From NCBI GenBank assembly GCA_907165275.2, contig OU015665.1:1364001-1428000 (forward strand): a DNA stretch of 64,000 nucleotides. Direction: 5' to 3'. The stretch is from Zygaena filipendulae (lineage: Eukaryota; Arthropoda; Insecta; Lepidoptera; Zygaenidae). How positions within the stretch are numbered: the stretch's first letter is position 1; every line of letters begins with the position of its first letter. Of the stretch, positions 8,122 to 18,868 are shown one piece after another. The position numbers and the translations under genes are program-made. The notes under the pieces are model-generated. The model ran no database searches, was not told the origin of the DNA, and saw nothing but the letters and a program-made list of their open reading frames with translations.

Positions 8122-9366
8122 AGTGTTGCTGTTATCTAAATGCAGCTCAACGACACTGCCTTGAAGCAAAAATTACTATGGATCTATGCAATAACTTCCT
8201 TACCAACTTTGGAATAACTAACCAAATCCCCCTGACCTCGTTTACACTGTTAAGGTTAAGGTTGGTATTTCAGCGATTAGTATGCAAGTGCGGACTTAAA
8301 ATGTAGTGATTATTTGCTCAGTGTCTAAACGTTCAATTTTGTTTATGACTAATATAATTTAAATTATAATATAATAGTTTAAACAAAAACGCACGCTTTT
8401 TGCCTATGAATTAAAAAGTTGTGAAGTTGTTGTGTATTCTGCGCTTTTTTTGCAGTAAATAGACATTATTGTCTTCGTCAATAATTTAAGAATTATTTTG
8501 CACTCTTAGCTCGTATGGCATAAAGCGTGTTTTAGTTTGTAATTAGTATATTTTTTTCTTCCTTTTTAACAGTGTTAAATCATGTGAGGGTAATAATTAT
8601 TTTATTTTGTGCGATTAAAAAATAAAACGTTGAATTTGTTATATTAAACATATTATTATAATTGTATTAAAACAAATAGGTACAATAATAAATGTTTTTT
8701 TTTTAACGATGCGAGATGGAAAAATGCGGTCCGCAAAGGTAAAATAGGACTAAACTCAGACTTTTTGCAAAATATGTACCTACAGCTTTTCGAATCTTTA
8801 TTGTAACTATTCTACAAAAATGGAAAAAGAAAATTTCATCGATTAATTGCTTACGTCAATTTATTTTAATTGTTCCTCCGGCGTCCGCCTTTTTTCCACT
8901 CTGTACAAGGAAGTGAATATCAAGTTTTACTTCAGGGATCATAAGTTTTCGCACTGCAGTCGGTGTAAATTTGTATTTAAATGTAATTAGATCGTTTTGT
9001 ATAAAGAGCTATATATTAATACAAAATTATATTTACCAATGTATTATACGTTTAAGAAGATTATTAATAAAATATATATGGTTAACTACTTTTTGCTTTT
9101 ATTTATTTTATTTGTAAAATATTCATTTAGTCAGCCATCAGAAACACATCAGCTTTTACAAGGTGCAAGTAGTTACCTACATGGAAAATTTATGGATGAT
9201 GTACCTATTTGGATTTGAAAATAAAACAGCAGAATAATATTACGATAAAAAATCAACAATATATTTCATTATTATTTACAATATTTACAATTTTTACAAA
9301 TCGAGAGCGCCTTCACAGAAGGCATAGTGATCGCAGTAGAGGCACTTTAAGTCTGTCTTTACACAA
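8122..9366. other. Intergenic AT-rich spacer
   Basis: No gene or clear repeat recognised. Part of it could be a longer 3' UTR of the Frizzled gene, which is transcribed toward it. Confidence 0.5.
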
Positions 9367-9389
9367 TTTATTTATTTATTTAGTTTATT
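9367..9389 (-). terminator. Cluster of polyadenylation signals for fz4
   Basis: On the - strand AATAAA occurs four times, overlapping, within 45-65 bases after the fz4 stop codon. This is close to the stop, so a very short 3' UTR is possible. Confidence 0.45.
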
Positions 9390-9431
9390 TTACACAATTT
9401 ACACGAGTCTTGGACGCACACATCCCTCGAG

Positions 9432-10823
9432 TCACACTCGCGACACGTGCAGCGGCCGCTTGCAGTAGGGGTGGTGCGGGCGCAGCAGCGGCGGCGCGCC
9501 GGCGGGCTGCGCCTTGCGCGGCGGGCACAGCGCGCGCCGCCACACCGCCGCCGACTTGCGCGACCACGCCCACGCGCCCGCCGCCACGCCGCACGCCAGC
9601 GCCGCGCACACGCCCACCGCGCCCGCGCCCGCGCCCGCGCCGCCGCCGCCCGCCTCGCCCGCGCCCGCCTCCAGCGCCGCCAGCAGCGCCAGCCCGCCGA
9701 GCGCCTCGCGCGCGCGCGCCTCCCACACCCGCGCGGCCGTGGCGAGCGCCGCCAGCGCCAGGTAGCACGCGCCGGTGAGCGCCGCGCGCGTCGCCAGCCG
9801 CCCCACCCGCGCCGCGCCCCGCGCGTCCAGCGCGCGCCGCACGCGCCCGATGCCGGGGCAGGCGGCGGCGCCCAGTGCGGCCGCGGCCACCAGCAGCGCG
9901 CCGCGCGGCACGCCCACCAGCGCCGCGGCCGCCGCGTCGGCCACGCCGCACGTGCCGGTCAGCTCGTCCGCGGCCACGCGCCGCAGCGCCAGCGCGGCCG
10001 CCGTCCACGCGCCCGCCCAGCCCCACGCCACCGCGTGCAGGTACGCGGCGGCGCGCTCCAGCGCCTCGGTGGACCACTCGCTCGCCGCGGTCAGGTACCA
10101 CGCGACGGCCGCGTTCGCGACCCACGCGTCCGCCGCCAGCGTGAAGTAGTAGCCGAGCGTGAAGAACGCGACGCACGCGGGCGACGCGAGCCCGTCCACC
10201 GCGAGCGCGTCGCCCGCGCACGACACGGCGCCGCCGCCGAGCCAGGTGCGCGCCACGTGCGCGAGCGCGACGGCCGCGTGGCACGCCGCCGCCCACACAG
10301 CCGGCCGCTCCGGGTAGCGGTAGCGCGCCGGCTCCGCGCAGAACGTGAGCAGCGCGACCGACGTCGACGCGAGCGCCAGCCACGCGAGCGCGGTCATCCA
10401 GGCGACGGCGTGCGCCTGCTCGTCGCGGGTGTAGCGCGCGGGGTGGCCGCACGCCGGCCAGCACTCGCCGGCGGGGGCGCGCGCGTGGCCGGGCGGGCAG
10501 CCGCGCCCGGGCGGCGGCAGGTCGCGGAAGGGCCAGCCGGGCGCGGCGGGCGGCGGCTCGGCGCGCGGCTCGCTCGAGTTGGCGGGCGTCATGCACAGCC
10601 GGCGGTCGGCGCGCAGCGGGAACAGGCCGCAGTCGAGCGCGGCGCGCGGCGCCAGCAGCCGCAGCTGGGGCGCGCAGTCCGCGGCCACGCTGTCGCACAG
10701 CGCGCGGCACGCGCTCACCGCGCCCGACACCTGCTCCGAGCAGAAGGGCGCGAACGCCGAGCACAGCAGGAAGCGCGCGTGCACCGAGCACCCGCTCGAT
10801 ATCAGCCCCGCGAACGTAGACAT
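9432..10823 (-). CDS. fz4: Frizzled-4-type Wnt receptor, exon 2 (CRD second half and 7TM body)
   Basis: Encodes 463 residues to the TGA at 9432-9434. It starts after CGCTTCAG, in phase 0, with MSTFAGLISSGCSVHARFLL. Joined to exon 1 this aligns without gaps to the Frizzled-4 pattern F.PLI..GCS. It carries eight of the ten CRD cysteines, then linker cysteines (GECWPACG), TM1 at about residues 198-222 of the joined 523-residue protein, YPERPAVWAAACH, GYYFTLAADAWV, RRVAADELTGTCGV and, after TM7, KSAAVW (about 483-488). The last is the Dishevelled-binding KTxxxW motif with Thr replaced by Ser. The 35-residue tail ends SRV, a class I PDZ-ligand form. The protein is a plasma-membrane Wnt receptor; Frizzled-4/9/10 is the best subgroup. 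The exon is strikingly GC-rich and its helices alanine-rich. Several long opposite-strand frames over this exon are composition artefacts. Confidence 0.9.
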   Translation of the reverse strand: MSTFAGLISSGCSVHARFLLCSAFAPFCSEQVSGAVSACRALCDSVAADCAPQLRLLAPRAALDCGLFPLRADRRLCMTPANSSEPRAEPPPAAPGWPFRDLPPPGRGCPPGHARAPAGECWPACGHPARYTRDEQAHAVAWMTALAWLALASTSVALLTFCAEPARYRYPERPAVWAAACHAAVALAHVARTWLGGGAVSCAGDALAVDGLASPACVAFFTLGYYFTLAADAWVANAAVAWYLTAASEWSTEALERAAAYLHAVAWGWAGAWTAAALALRRVAADELTGTCGVADAAAAALVGVPRGALLVAAAALGAAACPGIGRVRRALDARGAARVGRLATRAALTGACYLALAALATAARVWEARAREALGGLALLAALEAGAGEAGGGGAGAGAGAVGVCAALACGVAAGAWAWSRKSAAVWRRALCPPRKAQPAGAPPLLRPHHPYCKRPLHVSRV

Positions 10824-10829
10824 CTGAAG

Positions 10830-11637
10830 CGATCAGAAACACAATGTTAGAACTTATATCATCCGGCATGCGAGTGACGATTTCAATAGGTTAATCTAAA
10901 GACCATGATTTTGATCAGTTTAATTAGTGAGTCAGCGAGGCGAATAAAGAATTATTTTTTGTCAACAAAATATAAATAGTTTCTGTCTTGGATAAGGTAG
11001 TTTTTGTCTTGGTTTCTATTAATAGTTTAATAGTTTTATTAGGTTTTTGTAATTCCACTACCTACATGCGAGAATCTGTAATCGGCTTGTTTGTAGTTAA
11101 ATGTTCATTGTATTATTGTTGCAGTTGATTTTCCGAAAAAGTAAAATAAAAAAATATATATATTGACGACTCGTGCTAAGGTTTGTAGATCACCTCCACG
11201 GTCCACCGATACATATACAGGAGTCCTATAGTCCGTCGTTCAGTGAAACGACTAGATACGTATTTACGCGGCGCTCGAGAGCCCCGTCAAAGAGGGAGTT
11301 CGTTGACAAGGGCACGGCCGGTATTCCCGTGCATTGAAATTGATTCATACAAAAAGCCCGGCGACGACGCAGTGGAGACAACGGCAAGGTCGCCGCGTCG
11401 CTGAGGCCTGAGACACGTTTTTGTGTGACTGACGGACGTCGTAGGTACATTCAGAGACTAATTTTGTTAGTGAGGCTATGCGGTTGGTTAGGTTTGTATT
11501 TAGTAAAATACTCTAATGATTTCTTTCTACTGTGGAGTCACGTTATTTGAGGTTTCTAAATAAGTACCTACCTACTTACCTAGAGTTTTTAGTTATTTTA
11601 GTTGCTACTTGTTAGTGCATAGTTTGTAATTTTATTA
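10830..11637. other. Intron block, no gene seen
   Basis: AT-rich except for a moderately GC-rich patch at about 11250-11440 with GCCCGGCGACGACGC. That patch has one 74-codon frame on - without recognisable motifs. Confidence 0.5.
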
Positions 11638-11882
11638 TGTCCCACGCGGTTTCACCCGCGATAATTTCAAAGTTCCTGCGGAATTGTTCCGTACAAACTT
11701 TGTAATTTTTTGCCCTTTTCATCCCCTTAATTAGGTGTTGAATTTTTAAAAATCCTTTGTTATCGGACGCCTATACGTTATACAAAGAACACACCCTCCA
11801 AGTTTCAGGTCTCTACGATCAGTGGTTTTAGGCTGTGCGTTGATCCATCAGTCACGGGACAAAGCATTTTATATGTATAGAT
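11638..11882 (-). mobile_element. Helitron-like element, divergent
   Basis: Starts CCCACGCGGTTTCACCCGCG and AGTTCCTGCGG, then diverges into a longer body (CTCCAAGTTTCAGGTCTCTA) than the other copies. Confidence 0.6.
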
Positions 11883-12230
11883 ATAAAATGTGTAAATAAT
11901 GCGTGTAATGTGAATAATAAAAACCAAATCATAATATTGTTGAGATTTAATTATTCAAAGCAATGATGATTTCTGTATCAGCAATAAAACAGTTAGGTAG
12001 GCAACTATACTTTTTTAAGTGTTAAATGGGATTATTTTTTTATTTTGCATTAACACCTATACCTATTGTTTATTTTCGCACCGGAAACCCAAAAAACATC
12101 AAAGGTTGAAAACATCTACTTAGTTAGGTACCTATATGTTTTTTTTTTTTAAATCTGTTTAACCTATATCGATATTTTTAAATCAAAGTTTTATTAGGAT
12201 ATCGTTAATTCAATTAGGTTTGAAAGACAC

Positions 12231-12370
12231 TAGGTATAATAGTTAAGATATTATAGGTATAATAGTTAAGATATTATAGGTATAATAGTTAAGATATTAT
12301 AGGTATAATAGTTAAGATATTATAGGTATAATAATTAAGATATTATAGGTATAATAGTTAAGATATTATA
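12231..12370 (+). repeat. 23-bp tandem repeat, about 6 copies
   Basis: Unit TAGGTATAATAGTTAAGATA plus TTA repeats almost perfectly, with one G-to-A change in the fifth copy. No spacers, so not CRISPR-like. Confidence 0.95.
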
Positions 12371-13541
12371 CCTCCTTGCATACAATCGATTCGACAAAAT
12401 AATCATTGTCCAAATCCGCGCCCCACCGTGCGTCGGTACCTAAATTGCCAGAAATTCGAGCTCCCGACGAAACGTAACCAAACTTCTTGTTACCGCGCGC
12501 CTCGGCGATTATTTGCGAATAGCGAGTTCTCAGACAATGCTGCAAGAAGATCCATTCAAAAATAACTTGAATGGTGTATAAGTTATGCACAAAAAAAAAA
12601 TAACAACGAAAACTTTATCTTATCATAATTATGGACATTGGATACACGTTATTTATCTAACTATAGCAGAATTTGTAGATACTTGTAGTTGAGATGTTAA
12701 AAAATAAGTGAAGCACAAAAAAGTTGAACACGCGTGAGCGGTGCGAAATTACGTACCTACGCACTTATACTGCATGTCGTAGGTACCTAATATAATTCCA
12801 CCACACTTTCCTTTATGCACTGAATGCTGAAACTTCTCGATTCCTGATCTATTTATATAAAGAGAATTTATGACATTTTGCAATTCATAGTACGCTACGG
12901 ACATGACACTGCATGACGCTTACACTTTTACAAACCGAACGAGGAAACCTGCGGGCAATGGCTAGTTGTAAATTAAAACGTTTGTTCAATAGAGAAGCGT
13001 GGAGTCAGCAAAAAATTATTCACCATTTAATATCATGAAGCACAAAAAAGGGTTTTTTTGCGTAGGTATAGGTCTATACGAAAGAACGCAAGTCAGGTTT
13101 TTTAATGAAATTTATCCGCTCTAATTTGAATGTTGATCCGCTGCACTAACAAGCATACACCGCATATCAAAAACAATGCTAGCAACATACCTACTCAACT
13201 GCTGCACGTATCCAGATATTTCGGGCGGGAAACTCTTTGATCTCGGCAAACGGTGAGCGATTGAAACATTTTCATGCGAACCCAGATTAGAATTCAAAAG
13301 AGATTTTCTATGCCTTGATTTAAAATAGACTTGTAGGCACCGTTGCTTAAGATCTCAAATTTTAACACGAACTCATTATTTTTTGTAGCCTTTTACATAC
13401 TTTGTCGGTAACAATTTATTCGTATAGCCAAATTTTCTTTGTGGAGCGTTTTACGTTTCATTAATCAATGTGTTTTACTGTTCTAGATACCTACGCGAAC
13501 CGGTATTCTGTTACGGATACGTCGAGGAAATTTATTTGGTA
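12371..13541. other. Intron block, no gene seen
   Basis: 12371-12590 has balanced base composition and an open frame on - (RWGADLDNDYFVESIV). It shows no known domain and could be a coding remnant. The rest is AT-rich with nothing recognised. Confidence 0.4.
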
Positions 13542-13739
13542 CTAGCTATTCCCCGCAGTTTCACCCGCGTTAATTTTGATTCCCGCAGGAATTCTGGGAT
13601 AAAAAGTACCCTATGTCCTTCTCTGTATGCCTGACAACGTGAATACAAAATTTCATGATGATCCGTTGAGCCGTTGAGGCGTGAAAGCGTAACAAACAAA
13701 CAAACAAACTCACTTTGGCATTTACAATATTAGTAAGGA
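13542..13739 (-). mobile_element. Helitron-like element, nearly full length
   Basis: Runs from CTAGCTATTCCCCGCAGTTT (CTAG end) to ATATTAGTAAGGA. Read on -, it starts TCCTTACTAATATT and ends in CTAG, with the insertion between A and T. Confidence 0.8.
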
Positions 13740-14244
13740 CAAAATTTTAATTTAAACTTACCTATCTATATAGTTCTTAGTTGACCACTATTTAGAACCA
13801 GCGTAAAAACCAACCAGTGCAAAAACCGCATTCACTCGGCTAACGGTTTATCCGTTTCAGAGCATCAGAGAAAAGTGGTAACATCAGGCAACAGTCAACA
13901 CACGCAACTTCTAGTTATCCCCATAAATAAGTATCTCTTTTCCGTTTAGTCGCGGGCAACTAGGTACTGGTGATTCACTAAATTACAATTTCCAACAATT
14001 GTTTTTTTTTTTTTTTTTTTTTTTCCTAAATGATATACCCAAGTGGGTAAATCATTAAAATACAATCTAGCCAATCTAATTATGACTAATAAGTATTTTA
14101 AATTTGACCTAAACTTCTAAACAAGACTATACTAAGAATGTGTCCAATAACACTTTTCTTATTGTCTCTATTAAGGGGAAGACACTTTGTTCTTGTGTTC
14201 TTTGGATACAGTACTCACAGCACTAAATACACTATCACTATACA

Positions 14245-14583
14245 CTACACTAACTCAAAAGGTTTGGTCCTTTTTAGTCTTTGTTTTATATTTGTGTTTG
14301 TCGAGGAGCTGGTGTTTGAGAGGAGCGAAACGGCCTCGACGTTCACATGGTGACGAAGTCGAAACCTTTCTGTTTTGACACTTACAGCTACAATTTGTTT
14401 ATCTTGTTCTTCAATTTTTATTTCTTCATAATGGGAAATGTTGTCCTTTATTATGACTGCACTACCTCCCTTAGCTGTATTGTTTGGATGTAACGCGTGA
14501 TAAACTTTATATCCTTTAATTTGGATGAACGATTCCTTAGTAAAATGTGACTCAGATATAAGGCACACGTCTATTTTTTCCAT
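14245..14583 (-). pseudogene. LINE ORF2 remnant: endonuclease start fused to ORF2 C-terminus
   Basis: Begins MEKIDVCLISESHFT, where the Glu in the ISES motif corresponds to the endonuclease active-site Glu. KGGSAVIIKDNISHY follows, as in apurinic-like endonucleases of Jockey LINEs. After about 72 residues the sequence switches to SNTSSSTNTNIK and RLKRTKPFELV, which from memory is typical of the C-terminal end of Jockey ORF2. The frame is kept across the deletion, so it reads as one 112-codon frame, but it cannot encode an active enzyme. Confidence 0.75.
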
Positions 14584-14638
14584 AGATAGGACTGCCTTGA
14601 GTTAGCATTCCATGCCATAATTTTGAGGGACTTCATCA

Positions 14639-15305
14639 TTAAGAGAGATTTGTAGTGGATGTTTTGGAGATATACTCCAATTTCTTTAATCTGTCGTCAA
14701 AGGATGACATAAAAGTAAGAATTTTATTTAACTTATCATCCAAACTGTTGTTTGAAAAAGAAGGCTTGGGTTCAGCTTGACGTTGAGCTCCTTTAGTTGC
14801 TTGAGCATACGAAACATTTTTAGTGATGCCAGATACGTGTTCAGTGACGGATATTTTATTAAAATTATTTGTAGTCACTGACTTATTTTCTTTGGTTTTT
14901 CGATTCTTGACTGCTTGTAGTTCCTTGGCTACTATGCAACCTCTGTAGCTTGCAGGATGTGGTTCGCCGCAATGAAGACATTTCGGTTTTACTTCGGTTG
15001 GCTTTTCGCAATCTATAGTTAGATGCTTGCCTGTGCATTTTACGCATCTTGGTTCTTTAGAACAGTATCTCTGTGTGTGACCATAAGCTTGGCAACGTTT
15101 GCACTGAGGAATTAATTTGGATGTTTTAACTGGCTCAATGTCAACTTTGCACCCTAATATGGATTTGATGCTGTAAATATTTTTCACGTCTTCATCTTTT
15201 TGAAATGAGAGCATGAACATGTTCATAGGCTTCTTTGTTCTCCAACTCAGTTTGTTAACGGCCTCTAGAAGACAATTGTGAATTAAAAAATCTTTAAACA
15301 GAACT
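14639..15305 (-). pseudogene. LINE ORF1 (gag-like) C-terminal part with three zinc knuckles
   Basis: Three knuckles are visible in series: CKRCQAYGHTQRYC, CVKCTGKHLTIDC and CLHCGEPHPASYRGC. This is the usual nucleic-acid-binding arrangement of Jockey ORF1. A polar tail follows with a possible coiled coil (DDKLNKILTFMSSFDDRLKK). The frame continues upstream of the ATG at 15226 to about 15305 (CLLEAVNKLSWRTKKP), so the ATG is internal and the N-terminal half is lost. No stop interrupts the remaining 200-odd codons, suggesting a fairly young copy. Confidence 0.85.
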
Positions 15306-15331
15306 TTTCAAATCGAACATTCGACGCTTAC

Positions 15332-15380
15332 ATAAATGATTGGTCTCCGCAGCGCTCCAACGCGGAGACCAATCATTTAT
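15332..15380. repeat. Perfect 19-bp stem hairpin
   Basis: ATAAATGATTGGTCTCCGC (15332-15350) and its exact reverse complement (15362-15380) are separated by 11 bases. A direct repeat of ATTCGACG flanks the hairpin on both sides (about 15319 and 15385). It lies just upstream of the LINE. Confidence 0.85.
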
Positions 15381-15642
15381 CTAAGATTCGACGTTTATAA
15401 AAGCAATATCTACATATGTATATAGGTAATGATACTCTTCTCTACTGTTTAGATTAAAAAGAACAGTTTGTTTACTAATGTGCTTATCGGTATTTAATAC
15501 CATCACAAAAAAATTAACGCTGCAACAAATCACAAAAGACTATACTTGAAAAGTTTATTCTTCTAGATACTAAAGAATTCCAAAGTTTTCACATACAAAT
15601 CTGAACCGTAACCATCGGATTATACAAACCTAACAAACATCT

Positions 15643-15888
15643 CTACCTGGCCCTTATCCTATTAAAGAACGGTAGAACGCACTTCAAACTTGAGTAGGTA
15701 AAGTATGCATTTGTTATTTTTTCTTCCAGTAGGATTTTCGTTTCTCTATCAATGTCGCTAACAGTTTCTATTGTGCCGAGCAAAGTGCCGAGGTTTCGGA
15801 TATCGGCCAATCCACCCCATGCTTGGCGACTGGCCCACAAAGTTATTTTCATTACGTCATTTGAATTTTTTACCCATAAGAAGGGTTA
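15643..15888 (-). other. Coding-like fragment, unrecognised
   Basis: An open frame on - (PFLWVKNSNDVMKITLWASR, then ADIRNLGTLLGTIETVSDID) has protein-like composition and fewer low-complexity features than the surrounding intron. I do not recognise the family. It may be a transposon remnant or an exon of an unrelated nested gene. Confidence 0.25.
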
Positions 15889-18762
15889 CAATTTTTTAAA
15901 TACAATTTCCTTTTAAAGTATATAATAATTAATATTATATAGGTAGGTTACGGTACGCTCTTTAAACGGCAATTTTTAAACAACAGTTCTTTCGGAAAAT
16001 AAATAAGATAATAAAGCGCTTATTTATCTTTTTTATGTTATTTTAAAAGAAAAACAACTAGATTAGAAACCATTAAAATCTTCATGAGCAGTTGTAAAGA
16101 GTTGGTAGGTATAAGTATGTAGGTACTGTACTATCCTCAGTAAGTATTATGTAAGTTCCTATATCTAACTTTTAGGCAGCACCTAGTTGATAAGTATTTA
16201 CTTACAAAATATTCTTCAGCAAACTACTTAGCCTTAACAAAAATTTCATCAGTAATCCACTCCAAGTGGTTTCGGATGTTTATGATCGCTTACAAGGGCC
16301 TCAACTTATTTCAATATCGGTTTAAGATAAACTATTTTATTTGACGATAAACGCAAACTCAACCTTACACGCATGGAATAAGATTCACATTCTCTAATTG
16401 CATCGATCTTCAAACGCACCGTACTTGTTGTAACGTTTGTTTATTTTAACGATATTTTCATGAAGTCTTCGACATGTGGCTTCAGTGACAACGATACCGT
16501 TGAATATTACTATCGTATATCTACTGTGATTCGAAGAAATAAAGTTGATTATAGCTTGTGGTCTTGGTGGGAGTATTTTTTTTTCATTTCATTGTAAACA
16601 CTCAAATATTTAGGTTTGTAAGTATAAGTGTTTGATAGATACGCGACGCGGTTCTTTGAAGCGTAGACCAATAAAAATGATTACATTTCTTGGCAAACTT
16701 TATTTTACGATAACGTAGTTATGGCTAGTAGGTATAGCTCATGAATTTCAGACTTCAGTCAATAACTTTGGTAGGTATGTAAAATCATAGAGTGAGCGCT
16801 TTTATATGATAGTTTTTTGATTATAAATCCAAAACTATACTTAGACCTATACTATAAGTATGTAGTGGATATGGAGCACAGTAGTGAAATAATATTTTAA
16901 CAGAGTATAATTATTTAATACTGAAAAGATCAAAGCCACGGATATCTACGCGTCTACTTAAACTGAACGTTAAACAAAAGACGACGGCTGTCACAAAAAA
17001 TAAATAATTGCCGACGTTGAAACAGTTAAGTTAAAACAGTATAGGTACTTACCTAAAGATTGTACCTACACATGGGCATGTGAATGTGATGTGTTTTACA
17101 CAAACACTCGCAACTCGACTGCATGAATGCAAAATAATGGGGATAAAAATTGACAACTGCAAGATAATGGCGTTGAATGATGATTTGTTTACTGTTTTAC
17201 ACTTATCTACTTTGTGTTAATAATATTATGATAATGCCTATCGACTTTTTTATACAATCCAATGAGCAAATAATAATGGGCAATGTTCTATTTTTATTAA
17301 TTATTTTTTTTATTCATAATACATACCTATAGGTATTTATTTGTTTAAGAAAACTAATGAATTTGAATATAATATTTTATCCGCACAATACGTAATAACT
17401 TTATGTTTTTGTTTTTTTATTCACCATCGTCACAGATAATATAATACTCCATCGTTGTGTTACTGTGGCTCTGCTTCCTATACTGTGGAGGTAATCCATA
17501 AATAGCTGACAGCGACCGTCGGTCGTACACCGCACCGCCAGGCGGCACAGCCCTCTTTGAAGTGTTCACGGGACACTTGGCGCGCATGACTCAATGTGTT
17601 TGTCACGGTCGGTCGGTTCAGTTTAGATGCCGAACAGATTACAGAGACCGCCGACAACTCTGTAGGCACTTTATTATCTTTACTGGATATAATGATAAAC
17701 CTAAAGGCGAGGCTCTACATTGAAGATCATTGCAGAGAGTCCTAATATCAGTAGCAGAATCGTAAGCAACGATTTGTAGAAGTACCCGTTCGTCTGTCAG
17801 AAGAATTGAACAACTGAATAAAAAGTTAAGAACTAAAATAGTTATTCAGTTTCTATATAACTATGCGTTTTAACTAGGGTTGTCAAAAAGCGAGACGTCC
17901 CGTTTCTAGAGTATTAAAGTATGCGTCCCGCAAAACAGGTCATTGTGCCCTTTTATGGTAAACTGAACGCTCATTTTATTTCAATCAAGAAATCAAAAGG
18001 TTATCATGTTCACAATTCCGTTAATTAGGCTGTCTAGAGTAGGCATCACGATAGATCAAAGCGCTTTACAGACGCTGCAGATTGCAAATTGACCCGAGCC
18101 GCCGACAATAAACGGAGTCAAATTACGAGGCAGAGGCGCCGACTGCGCGGGCGCTAGGCCGCTCCACATTATATTAGGGATATTACCGAGGTATATAATA
18201 AGCGAGTCGGTAGCCCGACTCGCACTTGGCCGGTTTTCGGGTCGCTGTGCCCAGAACCTTTTCTAGGGTACATGCGTGCCTATTAGGTAGGTATAATATG
18301 TAAACATCTATAATGTAATTTCCTCTCTCTTATAAATCTGTCCACTCAAAGGTTGTCTGGGAGAGATCGCTTTAAGCGATAAGGCCGCCTTTTGTATACC
18401 TTTGTAAGAAAATTTGTAAACACTTTTTTTTTAGTTTGGTGTACAGTAAAGAGTTATCTATCTATCTACTTGCAGAATCAGAGACATATTGTAACCATTT
18501 TTCACAGTTGTTAAATCTTACAATAGCAATAATGATCAATGACTGATTACATAATTACGTACATGTTTTTGATGCTGATTGTATACCTACGCGACTGCGC
18601 TTGTCAACTACCTACTAATAAATATACAAAATACAACAATCTCATGTCTGTCAACTCTTACGACCGTTCAAAGACGTTCTATTGACCGTTCTCATTTACA
18701 TATTTTAGATTAAGGATAATTAGTAATGAAAACAACCTATGTATTAACACTAAATGTGGACG
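15889..18762. other. Intron block, no gene seen
   Basis: Mostly AT-rich. Two GC-richer patches stand out: about 17480-17650, and about 18060-18250 with GCGGGCGCTAGGCCGC. They do not match the repeats in this window and could be regulatory. No coding domain seen. Confidence 0.45.
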
Positions 18763-18868
18763 TTTTAGGAAAGTGTTAATTTTAGGAAAGTGGTCATTTT
18801 AGGAAAGTGTTCATTTTAGGAAATTGTTCATTTTAGGAAAGTATTCATTTTAGGAAAGTGGTCATTTT
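18763..18868 (+). repeat. 17-bp tandem repeat, 6 copies
   Basis: Unit TTTTAGGAAAGTGTTCA with one or two changes per copy. Confidence 0.95.

Larger units (their letters stand above)
14002..15305 (-). mobile_element. Jockey-type LINE, 5'-truncated and internally deleted
   Basis: A 23-base A tail on - (T run at 14002-14024) is preceded by about 215 bases of 3' UTR, then the very end of ORF2 (RLKRTKPFELV, stop at 14245). The start of ORF2 (endonuclease) joins this end directly, and ORF1 lies upstream. Coding similarity in the ORF1 frame extends 5' to about 15305. Most of the endonuclease and all of the reverse transcriptase are missing, with the deletion junction near 14365. Confidence 0.85.

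Noticed and set aside
9447..10850. 467-codon frame on + and a 494-codon alternative frame on - over the Frizzled exon
   Set aside because: Both arise from very high GC, which removes stop codons. Only the 9432-10823 frame has Frizzled motifs.
12231..18868. Possible CRISPR arrays at 12231-12370 and 18763-18868
   Set aside because: Direct tandem units without spacers, in an animal genome.
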